From Litomosoides sigmodontis (taxonomy: Eukaryota > Nematoda > Chromadorea > Rhabditida > Onchocercidae): a stretch of 64,000 nucleotides of DNA. Made by a program: the position numbers and the translations under genes. Positions within the stretch are counted from its first letter, which is position 1, and the number at the start of each line of letters is the position of its first letter. Location of the stretch: contig OY718803.1 in assembly GCA_963070105.1 (NCBI GenBank), forward strand, positions 3,206,507-3,270,506. The letters run 5' to 3'. Positions 39,113-49,270 of the stretch are shown one piece after another. The notes beneath the pieces are model-generated. The model searched no databases, was not told the DNA's origin, and saw only the letters and a program-made list of their open reading frames with translations.

Positions 39113-40607
39113 TTAGTTAATTGGAGCACCGTACGCATCCGGCATACGTTCTATCGAGAATTGATGTTGTCTAATATACAGGATCGGAACACCCGGAATT
39201 TTACGAATTCGTCGTTTTAAATCCTTGTCACAGGTTGCGACGATATAACATTTGTGCTAAAGGAAGAGCAAACGATGAATATGAATTTTGGGAATCCACA
39301 CTTTGGTCTAACTGCTTAAATTTGGTAATCATTTAATATGACACATTCTTGGTATGCATCTTGACAGCACTAGTTCATGGATTTGAGAAAAAATATAATT
39401 TCACCCAGTTGTAGTTTTCATTTTTATAACTTATAATTAAAGAATGTACTCTTCAATTCATCAGAAAAATGATAAAACGGAAAGTTAGCGCATGCAAAGA
39501 AAATCAGACGTTATTGAATTGAAAAAAATTATTACACATACCTGTGTAACTCTTTGAACAATGCAGTCATCGGCATAAATTCCTTTATGAAAGCATGACA
39601 AACGTTTAAACCGATTGTCTTTAATAATTTTGAGAGCCACTTTGCATCGTTGTCCAAGCTTTTCCAATTCACCCAAAACGCAGTCCGTAACGTAGGGTAT
39701 TGCTACAAATCGAAAAATATTGTGAGCGCGGGCTAATCAATTCTTAACCTACACTAAACGTCTTTTACTGTAAAACGAACTTTTTGCGTATAAACAATCC
39801 ATAAATCCCTGCATAATGTCGATTCTATATTTAATGGAGAAATTGACAAAGTTCGTATCGATAATAACATGAAATGGTGGTCCAAGTTGAGTATTGTACT
39901 TCAAGAACATTGCTGTTGATACTTGGGGTCTAAAAAAATTATGGCATAAACGCGTGTAAATCAAAAATAAAGGAGTGAAAGTTGGAAAACCAGGAAAAAA
40001 AAGGAAAGATTGTAACGTACGCCTCGACGATTTTCAATGCTTGTTTATCATCTTTGTTCTTTTTCTTGATAACGCGATCACTTTCTTTACTAAAAGTAAA
40101 TAATTCAGTTACATTAGATCACTTCCTGTAATATATGGCCACGGTAGGTTACAAACTTAACTATAAAACCATTTCCGTTTTTAATCTACCAGTGCGACTT
40201 ATCCAACCTTACCACAAAAGTGGCAACATATCTAATTTCCTGATAGATGAAGGCTACTTCTCATAGCATGTTTCAACAGTGATTAGGTCTGAACTAATAT
40301 TACTGACCGGTAAAATCATGTAATTTCTTCCCGTTCCCAACACTAACTAAACTTTCAAAGAGTTAAAGAAACAAACATTCGAGAATCAGTTGGTTTGATC
40401 ATTTTCGCCAGCTTCGTGGCAATTTTCTGAGTTTTTTTGAGTTTACCCTGAAAGAATTGAAACAATTCAGCAATGTTTATCGAACATATGTGTAAGAGTT
40501 TCAAGATGTAATAGAATAAATCAATCCTTCCGTTCCAGCAACGATAGAAAACATACTGCGAAACACTAAAGAGGACTATTAATTAAAGATAATGAATAAC
40601 TCGCCAT
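39113..40607 (-). CDS. FCF1: rRNA-processing protein FCF1 (UTP24), PIN-domain nuclease
   Basis: Minus-strand exons: 40605-40607 (ATG only), 40377-40447, 40021-40089, 39781-39929, 39542-39702, 39113-39256; 597 nt, 198 aa, the same length as I recall for human FCF1. The N-terminus is basic ([12 protein letters not shown]), then comes [16 protein letters not shown]. The PIN-domain acidic residues are D72, E109, D142 and D161. The end is the family block [12 protein letters not shown]1 acts in the nucleolar small-subunit processome and cuts pre-rRNA at sites A1 and A2 to make the 5' end of 18S rRNA. The five downstream exons are certain. The one-codon first exon, joined by a GC-AG intron (40448-40604), is inferred: no ATG-gt exists upstream, and this choice reproduces the conserved MGK start. 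Confidence 0.92.
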
Positions 40608-40949
40608 ATTTTTAGCGTATTTCGAATGTTCCAATTGCCGCCGACTATCCGCAGAACTATATTCCAGAAATGTGGAACTATCGCAAACAGCAGCGAATCT
40701 GTCCCAGTTTATTTCTAACGAACCGCAAATTGTCCGTTAAATGTCGCGAGTGTGTGCATTTCACCGTAAAGCCGGAGAGCAGAAGTGGATGGAGATAGTA
40801 AGTGAGGTGACCTGGATGGCTACTTGAGAGGTAGAGAGTTGAAGTTTAAAGAAAATATGTCGAAAAATGCACCGTGTTTCTATCCGGTGAAGATGACGCT
40901 GCTGATTGGTTTTTATCGTCTCGTAATATATCTTTCAGAAAATATTGAA
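40608..40949. promoter_or_regulatory. Compact divergent promoter region of FCF1 and NDUFS4
   Basis: Only about 340 nt separate the two proposed start codons, so the promoters probably overlap. An acceptor (TTTCAG at 40933-40938) precedes the NDUFS4 ATG, consistent with trans-splicing. The region is richer in GC than the flanking introns. Confidence 0.5.
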
Positions 40950-42221
40950 ATGATATCTACGCGTAGCGTTAACTTGTTGTGCACACTTGGAATTCGTTGT
41001 TTTGCAAATCATGCAGGCGATTCACATATTAAGTATCCGATTTCAACAGTAACGCGGAAATCGATTGATGTGTTGGAACCATCAAAAGTTCCCACAAAGA
41101 TTGAAGTTTCGGATGAAATGCGAGAGGTTTCTTTTTTCAGATTAAATTCAACACCAAATAGATTCCGATATGAGTACCATTATGTTACCAATATTCTGAC
41201 TGTAACAGGAAGGGTATATGTTACCAATATAATTCTCACTGCGACATTTGGTTTTTGTGAACGTCAAGTAATCTATCTCATGTGCAAAAAGCTAGCTTGT
41301 GAAACTTTGTGATAATATTATAGCAAGCAGTAGATCTTTCGGGTGTACCTGTGGATTTTTTACGCAGTCGTCGAGTGCGTATATATCAACCGGCACGTGA
41401 GGCTACTCAGTCAGGTTGGGCAAGAACTAAAACGTGGAAAGTTGAGTTCGATAATCTGGAGAGATGGGAAAATTCACTAATTGGTTGGTCTAGCACGTAA
41501 GTTATGCTATGGAATTTTTGTTGGTATTACAACATTTTAGTCTTTATAAAGCTCTTTTTGATGACTTAAATTGCCGCTTCAGTCTTCAGCAGTCTTAGGT
41601 GCTTCGTAATTGATGATCCTAAGCTTTTTTCCACAGTACAAAATAAAGCTTAAGAGGATCATGTGAAGTTCATGTTAAAATGTCAAGAAAATAAAGTTTA
41701 TGTCAAGAATTATGTTAAGGCTTCCTTGTAATTGAGTTTCATTTTATGGCTTGCATATAGGCAAGTATATATTATAAGTTGTGCTTACTTTTGCCTGAAA
41801 GTTCCAGAAAATTTTAATTTCAAACTTTGGGCGAAGAGTTTTAAATTTTGTAAAAATTTTAAAAATTTGATAAAGTATAATAGATCACTTAATTATATGG
41901 TGTTGTCTCTACATCAAATTATTTATTAATAAAAACTACCGTTAATGATCCATATACTGTTTAAAAAAAATTAGGGGTACATTGAAAAGTAAACTGACTG
42001 ATGGAAAATATAAAGTTTTAATATTCCTTGTTTACAGCGGTGATCCGTTAAGTAATATCTCTATGGCTATGGATTTTGCATCGAAGGAGGATGCCATTCG
42101 GTACTGCGAAAGAAATGATTTGAATTATGAAGTGATTATACCAAATGAACGAATAGTTAAGCGCAAAACTTATGCTGAGAATTTTTCATGGAATAAACGA
42201 ACAAGAGTCACAAATAAGTGA
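40950..42221 (+). CDS. NDUFS4: NADH dehydrogenase iron-sulfur protein 4, complex I accessory subunit
   Basis: Three exons: 40950-41126, 41324-41496, 42038-42221; 534 nt, 177 aa (human 175). The first 25-30 residues are Arg/Ser/Leu-rich without acids, as in a mitochondrial presequence. The mature part has the NDUFS4 signature: RRVRIYQPAR, a WKVEFDNLERWENSLIGW segment and the C-terminal FSWNKRTRV. The protein is part of the N-module arm of complex I and stabilises attachment of the NADH-oxidising module. The start was chosen because an acceptor lies 12 nt upstream and the presequence begins there. The frame is open for a further 42 codons upstream, so a longer N-terminus cannot be excluded. An AATAAA at 42527-42532 may end the transcript. 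Confidence 0.94.
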
Positions 42222-42976
42222 CATGAACATGACTGTCGTTGGATTTTGGCGGGTTGGATGTTTCAAATCAGTGTGATATATTCTATTTTTAGGTGCTTAT
42301 AGCTACCATTCCGCCCTTACCTAATTGATGAGATGGCATTTGGTGGAACTTGTAATTAAGTGAATAATTTTCCTGAATATAAAATATATTTACTGTTTGT
42401 TTTAAATGGTGTAGTCTTTCGCTGGATGATTTCTGATCCCACTTAACACGAAAAGGCAGATTTTAGATCCGGCGTGTGTTTAAAAAAGATTTGACTTGTA
42501 CATTTGCTTATGAAGTTTTCTCTACTAATAAAGCTTTCACTATATTTAACTGTCATTCATATATTTACTGTGGTTGTTAAACCAGAAAAAATTTATTGTA
42601 CAACTTTGTGTTTATCGGTTTAGGATAAAGCAGATATAACCGTTACCACTATCACTTTAGTTTTCATGCGTTGGATTGTTTACATTTTGCCGCACCCGTT
42701 AGTGTATCCATTGCCACACCAATACGTTACATTGCTAAATAACATTATGACAGTGATTTCTTAAAAAATATGAAAACGTGGAAGTACTGGTTGTGTCTGA
42801 TTGTTTTAACATCAGCTTTAAGAATTAGGTTAGAAAAAACTTTATATGCTAGCATAAAAAAGTGGGGCCTACAGAATAGAACGGTTCCCATATGTTTTAC
42901 TCAAACTGAAACGTTGCTCATAGGTGTATGTACAGTTCAACGAGTTTTTCATGTCGAAAGAATGACTGTAGGGAAA
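42222..42976. other. Intergenic region between NDUFS4 and the SS18-like gene
   Basis: About 750 nt. AATAAA at 42527-42532 is a candidate end for NDUFS4. From 42770 a plus-strand frame opens with a hydrophobic, signal-like start and runs into the SS18-like Met without a stop; I regard it as 5' flank, with reservations. Confidence 0.45.
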
Positions 42977-43649
42977 ATGTCACTAACATTTGCGGGATTT
43001 GCACAAGTTGGAGCGAGACCCGATAAAGCTACAATCCAAAAAATGCTTGACGAGAATGGTCAACTAATTAAAGTTATTGTGCGGTACCAAAATATGGGAA
43101 GGTCTGTTCAAGGTTCTTTTGCATTCCTTTTTAATCAGCTCTTCAAATGAAGGTTGAAGCCTAAAATTAAGCATTAGATACCTAGTGAAGTAGCTAATTA
43201 TTTAACTGTAGTAGTTTTGGATGAAGGTTAAATGTCTTAGCGGTTTAAATTTACTATTAGGTTAAAAAATAGTGCTACATCCAGCTGCAAACCACAATTA
43301 TTTCTAGCCTGTAGTCATTTATTTCGCTGTGCCGTCTCACCTGCACATTATCAGTAACGAAATTACTGAGATTAGAGTAAGAAGCAAGTTGCTGTAAAGG
43401 AATGTAGCAAAATGCATCTTCATTTCAGGGCGAATGATGCTCTCCAGTATCAGCAACTTCTTCATCGAAATCTTGTTTACCTCGCTTCATTAGCAGATGC
43501 CAGCATCCAACAGGAACTTGCGCAACAGGTAATCATAAAATATTTCTTCCATATTCCCAGTGTAAATTTCTTTCATTTCTGAAATTTAAGTGGAAAGCTT
43601 CCAGTTTCAGACTGTTCAACATGAGGCCACAATAGGACAATTCTTCTAA
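42977..43649 (+). CDS. SS18 (SYT/SSXT) N-terminal-domain protein, SWI/SNF-associated, short form
   Basis: Exons 42977-43101 and 43429-43528 encode a clear SNH domain: a MSLTFAGFAQ start, then TIQKMLDENGQLIK and YQQLLHRNLVYLASLAD. This is the part of SS18 that joins BAF (SWI/SNF) complexes through BRG1-type ATPases in the nucleus. A third exon, probably 43605-43649 (acceptor ccag; a second acceptor at 43610 is also in frame), adds about 14 residues and a stop, giving 89 aa. Vertebrate SS18 is about 400 aa with a long Gln/Pro/Gly/Tyr-rich tail, and none is visible before the next gene on the other strand. The last exon is the weak point; an unrecognised low-complexity exon could still exist. 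The reading frame is open upstream of the chosen Met. Confidence 0.78.
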
Positions 43650-44283
43650 TTCTCATTTTCCTTCCTTTTGCGCAACATTAAAAGAATAGCTTTTACAGAA
43701 CGACAATATAAGAAAGGAGCTTACGAGACAAGATTTAAATTCAAATCAACAAAATAATTAGGATGAATTACTGACAGCGCTATGTACCACATTCGGAACG
43801 TGTATATACTTCCTCTAGGAGTATCAGTTCAAATTCAAGTTGGAAAAATATATTTTATATTAATCGACATGTTTTTTAGCAAAGGATCATTGTTTTAAAT
43901 CTGCTGTTGTGCTTGTTGCAGAATAAACAAATGAGCATATATTTTGTGTACCGTGACGAATTAAAACTAAAAAAATGAGCAATGCCTGCAAATTTAAAAG
44001 TCTAAACTACAATTTGAAATGGTATACAATTAAAAGTGGAAAGCATGCAAAAACATTGAAATGATGCAGTGCATGATCCAACAATTATGGTAATTTATTC
44101 ACTGTAGAAAGCCGTACAATTATAGATACATTCAGGAGTACTCCCAAAACAGCACACATTGCAGTGCTTCGTTGGTTATACATACGAAACACAAATAGTG
44201 GAGAATAAGGTTTCGAACAAAAAACTTCAGAAAACGAGCGTCAATTAAAATGATTAGGTATACTTATCTATGCATTTTGAATA
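43650..44283. other. Convergent 3' region between the SS18-like gene and PDP
   Basis: About 630 nt of AT-rich sequence with no recognisable exon. I looked specifically for a Gln/Pro/Tyr-rich SS18 tail here and found none. Confidence 0.5.
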
Positions 44284-46895
44284 TCAAAGTGTTTCCGGAC
44301 TTTTCATACGGTTAAGATATTTCTGATTGAAATGAATGACAATAATAGTGATGTCATCCCTGTACCTACGTGTTACATAAGGTGGTAATTGCAGCATTTT
44401 GATTAGTCGTATATACTGTTCCGAAACTTCTCCAGGACCACCTAAAGCATGTCGAAGCAAATGAGTTGCACTGTTTTCATCCAGCAGTTTCTTACCCGTT
44501 CGATGCGATCTTCGCGTCACGTCTTGGTTTTCCTAGAATAAAATATGAAACGGTATCATTTGAACTGCCTAAAACAATCAGAATAGAATCTAACAGCAAG
44601 TACTATAAAGTCTTGTTGATTTTGTTCAATTTGGATAAAAATAACGATCTGGAAAGGTATGAATAAATTCAGTTATGAAAAAGAGCATTTCCTACTAAAC
44701 GTGCAGACGAAGTGGGAGGTTGCATACTCACTGTATGGTCAAATACCAGTCGTACTACAGTGTCAGGGTCAAGACAGTCCCAAAGACCATCTGTTGCAAG
44801 AACCAAGAAATGGTCATTTGGAGTCAATTTGTGATGCAGCACCTATAAAACAAATCTCGATGACATCAATCGGAAATATTTAATGAAATGTAGCAGAAAG
44901 ATGGACTTTTTTGTAGAAAAAAATTTCAGGTTTTGCTTCAACTGGGTCTGGGAAAAGAAAAATCCACTGGGAAATGCAACATAATAACCACATTTTGTAT
45001 ACGTGATTGTTATATTACTCAATCGATCGTTTAAGTTATATTTATTTAACATCTCCTACAAGACCCGTTAACGGCTAATATAAGAATTTGCGCAGCACAT
45101 GCTTACTTCTGGTAAGCAGATAAGGTACGGCGGTGAGTCCAATCCACGTGGTAAGGGATAACGCTTCACACCAAGTGTTTCCTTTTGTAGCTGAGCTGAC
45201 CATTTGTATCTGACATCACCAAATGCCCTAAGAGGAAATAATTCACCAAAAAGTCGGCCATTGACTATCACACTTTTCGTTTCACTCTGTGGATGAGCAT
45301 CTCGAATTCTTTGTACCGGAAAATAAGACATCCCATTATTGCATGAATGAAGTCTCATATTACACAGTAAAAAGGGATTGAACGAAAAGCTAGTGATTAA
45401 GTAACAGGTAGCCACAATTCGAACTTTCAATTTCTCATATATTAGAACCACATATTAAAACCACTTTAGTAGCAATTTCATCAGCGTATTTCATCCTTTC
45501 TATTCTTTCTATTCCACCGATCTTTAAATAAGAAGCAAGGAAAAACAGAAACAAACCTACTTCATCAGCGTTGTCAATACAATGTGACTTCGAAAGAGGC
45601 ATAGCTGATATAATACCTTCGCTATGCAACCCTAGCACAGCGGCACTGTCACCCAAATTTGCTATATGCAAATCTATGCCACGAATGTGAGCTACAATTG
45701 CACATGACCCTGCCAACACCATCCCAGCATATTGCCTTTAATAACTCGCCTTGAACAATTTTCAAAATTAAATTGAACACTCATCAGTTAACTTCGAAAG
45801 CCAACTCTAATTTCAGAATTCATCGAAATCATTCAAGTTTTATTTCCAAAAAATCGCAAGCACATAATTGTTCTCAATACCCCTCTGTTGATCATGTGGC
45901 ACCTACAGGCTTATATTAAGTCTAGTTTAACTTTCCCATTCCAAGCAACTAAGCTGCTACATTGAAAAGCTAAACTCACTTCGATAACTTATTGTGCCTT
46001 TCGTTCATTGCATTAACGGACAAAGCATTATCACATGCAGAAAACGAAACTTCCAGTGCCTTTCTCACTGATGTCATCGTCGAGTCGTCCATTATTTCCT
46101 TATGAAAATTTTCAACGTTTTCCAAATGTTTTTCTCTACAAAATGGAAATGTTCATTAACAGAAAAGACAAAAAATGATTTCAAAAGCTTCAAAAACGGT
46201 CGCTATTTGGGTGAAACAAGAAAGAAAGAATTACGTACAAATTTCTGCAAAAAAAAGGAGAAAACTTTCTCACCGATATACTTCATTGAGTAAGTCACCA
46301 TTCGTAAAAAACCAATGTAATCTATCTCCGACGGGTAAACTGATGACAGCATGTTGTTTCAACATCGAAACGCATATGTAATCAAAAAGTCGTGTTGAAA
46401 TATAACGACTACATGCATCACCACCATGCCCATCAAATAGACCTGAAACAACACTGTGACAAATCATAAATTTGCTAGTTAAATTCAACAATTTCGCTGC
46501 TATTCATAAGTTGTAATTGACAATAGCTGAGAACTTACGAACTTTTCACTTGCTCCAATCTTTATTTGATTCAAGTCAACAATAAATATATCTTCTAATG
46601 CCAACAAGCAAACACATCTTTTAATCCAAATTTTTCCTTCAAAAATTAGAAAGAATTTGGAAAGAAAAAACTTACCAAAAAGGAAAGCTTCGGATGAAAG
46701 ACATTTTGCAGCTGCATAATAGTCCTCCGTTGGATGATTAGCAGGTAAATGCGCGATGTCAATTCGAGCAATTGCTTGATCTGCAACAATACGTGATCGT
46801 TCTCCAGACCGCAGTTGTGTATCAGCATAGGCTCGTGCAGCTCGCATATGACGGCACGTTTGTCGCCATAAGTTAGGTTGAAATTTGTGAATCAT
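44284..46895 (-). CDS. PDP1: Pyruvate dehydrogenase phosphatase, PP2C-type catalytic subunit
   Basis: Seven minus-strand exons: 46676-46895, 46274-46442, 45980-46135, 45553-45735, 45107-45308, 44732-44842, 44284-44532; 1290 nt, 429 aa (human about 537). The first 30 residues are Arg-rich and suit a mitochondrial presequence. PP2C metal-binding motifs are intact: E57/D58 in HPTEDYY, D77 in FDGHGG, NLGDSAA, LATDGLWD and YRDDITIIV. Blocks typical of PDP rather than other PP2Cs are FGELFPLRAFGDVRYKWS and SATHLLRHALGG. The enzyme dephosphorylates the E1-alpha subunit and reactivates the pyruvate dehydrogenase complex in the mitochondrial matrix. The splice between 45553 and 45308 was chosen by phase and by alignment length. 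PDP1 and PDP2 are vertebrate paralogs, so the symbol is by family only. Confidence 0.92.
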
Positions 46896-47414
46896 TTCAA
46901 CAACACTGACTCATTGCTGCCTACTAATTAATATATATCATGCATATTTCCCGCATTAAGCAAAATCTTTAATGGAGAAAAAATTTGGAATAAACTCGCA
47001 CACACTTTTCTTCCTTACAGTTTAAACAGCAAATATTTGTCGGCATTTATCAAATGATTCGATTCGTACAGAAACAGTGTAATAAAACACAAATAGATGT
47101 AGATATAGCGTTGCAAGAAAGAGAAAGTGGGTAAGACTGTTTTTTTTTTAAGGACAGAATTTCAAGTATACCGAAGCATGCGCGACATGCATCAGTAAAT
47201 TTAAAAACAGAAAACCTTTCATTATAATTAACAGCATTCATTAACATTTTTTTTTTGGCCTGCTAATTTCATAGAGTTCAGTTTTAAGAAAATAAAAAAA
47301 TGAGATGCTTGTCTAATTCAAAAAAAAAATGAGAAATTAAAATGTAATTTCGTTCATAAAATGTAGAAAAAAAAAAGCTATACATCGAATCTCTCTTATC
47401 GCTGCGCCAATAAA

Positions 47415-47464
47415 TCATTATTAATCAAATATTAATCAGTCATTATTAATCCAATATTAATCAA
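47415..47464. repeat. 25-bp tandem duplication
   Basis: Two adjacent 25-base copies of an ATTAAT-rich unit differ at two positions (47415-47439 and 47440-47464). They sit in the divergent PDP/ORP9-like intergenic region. Confidence 0.8.
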
Positions 47465-48491
47465 ATAATCCACTAGGAAAAACGTGAAAAGAAAAATTTT
47501 GTGGATTGAAATGAGATAATTTTAAGGGAAGTCTTACTGGAAACATAAAAAGTGAAATTGGCTGAAATTACTGATTATGTTAATTGTCAGTGGACTGTGA
47601 AGTTATGAGGAAAATTTAAACGATGTAATTAGGCAATGCTTTACTTTACAACGTATTGCATGCTTTTACATTAAGATGATTATAAGAAGGGAATAAAATA
47701 TGTTAAATCACCTTGCATACAACGAGATTATGGTAAGAGAGAATTTATTCTCGATTAACAAAACTTATTTCTCCAACGAAATTTACTGCAAAACTTATTC
47801 ACATGATAAGTTTCACACTTAAAGACATAAATGTGGAAGTGAGTAGATGAACAGAAATGTGAACATTTTTGAGAATGAATGAAATTTCTTTTTGCAGTAA
47901 TTCGGTGGTAGAGATTGACGCAAGAAGTAAGCGGCTAATTTTGATAAAGAAATGAGGGAAGAAGCTCACAGAAACTTCAAAACATCGACTAACGGCTGAT
48001 ACATTTTTGAAACTTTTTGAAACTAATTGACTACTGACTAGTGGGAACCAAATTTCATAAATGAAAGCCTTAACACGGTCCGTGAAATGAAAGGGAAGGA
48101 TGAAAGGTGTGGTCAGAGTAAGAGGCCAGGTGCTTGACATCGATGACATTCTTCATGCTTAATCAATATAAGTAGTTGTACGATTGCATGTCAGGAAATT
48201 GTTAAGACAAACTAGCTGTTTACGTTTGAAAATTTTACGTTTAAAATGAATAGGAATTTGTATGATAACACTTTTCACGCTGTCTGCTTCTGATAGGCAA
48301 GTAAGTATGTTTTAAAACGGACATTCGTACGCGTTTGCTGCTGAAGCATGCATATAGGGAATGAGTAGAATAGATTTAAAATGAAGTTCGCTTCAAATAA
48401 TTTACTTTCGAATGTCTTTAGCAGTCACAGGGCGGATTTTTTTTTTGCGAGTTACCGCTTCAGTGGTTGTTCTCTCTTGGTTGACTGACTT

Positions 48492-48764
48492 TTGCTTGAC
48501 CATTGTTGCATGTGTAAGATGTTTTGCATTCATTCAAATAGGTTGCATGGGTCATCGAGTTTTGAGCTGGCACTTCTGCCAGAACGCAGTGAAGAGTGTG
48601 TTGTGTGGAATACCAAAAAAAATTTACAATTTAACTTTTTAGTATATCAACCTGCGAATGTAACTAGAATGCAATTTAGACGAAACAGTGATGGTAGTTT
48701 AAGCGAGTACCCATATGGATTTTTAATTAAGCTTTACTTCAGCTGCTGCCAATTTCTTTTATAG
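48492..48764 (+). other. Possible unassigned coding exon or small ORF
   Basis: A 90-codon open frame whose middle and end look protein-like (SSFELALLPERSEECVVW, then MQFRRNSDGSLSEYPYGF). This part is less T-rich than neighbouring non-coding sequence. An acceptor-like AATAG ends at 48541. I recognise no family, and cannot connect it by splice sites to the ORP9-like gene 0.5 kb downstream. It may be a chance frame. Confidence 0.25.
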
Positions 48765-49270
48765 GAATTCGATTTCCTTTATGAAAATGAATGGATTTAA
48801 ATTGAACATGTAGCGATAGTGTGACCATTTATTCTGAGAACAAACTTCGGTCTGAACTTTTAGGGAGAACTAAATTGACTTCGCTTTGTAACTTTCAAAG
48901 ATTGATAATCCGAATTTATGCATTCAAACTTTTAAATGGTTTTAAATGTTGATTTTTGATTTCGCTTTAAATTTTTGATGAAAATTAAGAAGGTTGCAAA
49001 CATTATCATTTACTTATAGTTTGCAGAGTTTGAGAATATCTGAATCTCTGTACTGCTTTCTTCGAATTTTTTAACCAAATTTTTAAGTAGAAGACGATCT
49101 TTTTGCATTGGAAGGTAACACGATAAAATTTGCATATTTTGATAGAGGTTCTGCGGACTCTATACTTTTCATTTTTGCTTAGCACTTTCGGTTTATATGT
49201 GGATATTTGTCTGCAGTGTTTTGTGTCTGCTGCTGGTTTTGTTGAACTGTCCTTGCAGAGAAGGTCAGGG

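Larger units (their letters stand above)
46896..49270. promoter_or_regulatory. Divergent upstream region of PDP and the ORP9-like gene
   Basis: About 2.4 kb, the largest gap between confident genes. It should contain both promoters and may contain 5' UTR exons; a splice acceptor (CCTTGCAG ending at 49258) lies 12 nt before the ORP9-like Met. A tandem duplication (47415-47464) and a possible exon (48492-48764) are listed separately. The rest is AT-rich with A/T homopolymers. Confidence 0.45.

Noticed and set aside
38912..39220. Plus-strand 102-codon open frame
   Set aside because: It lies antisense over the FCF1 terminal exon and has no family features.
45309..45451. Extending the PDP exon upstream through the open frame at 45068-45451
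   Set aside because: It would insert about 45 residues absent from the family; the splice 45553/45308 keeps the alignment gap-free.
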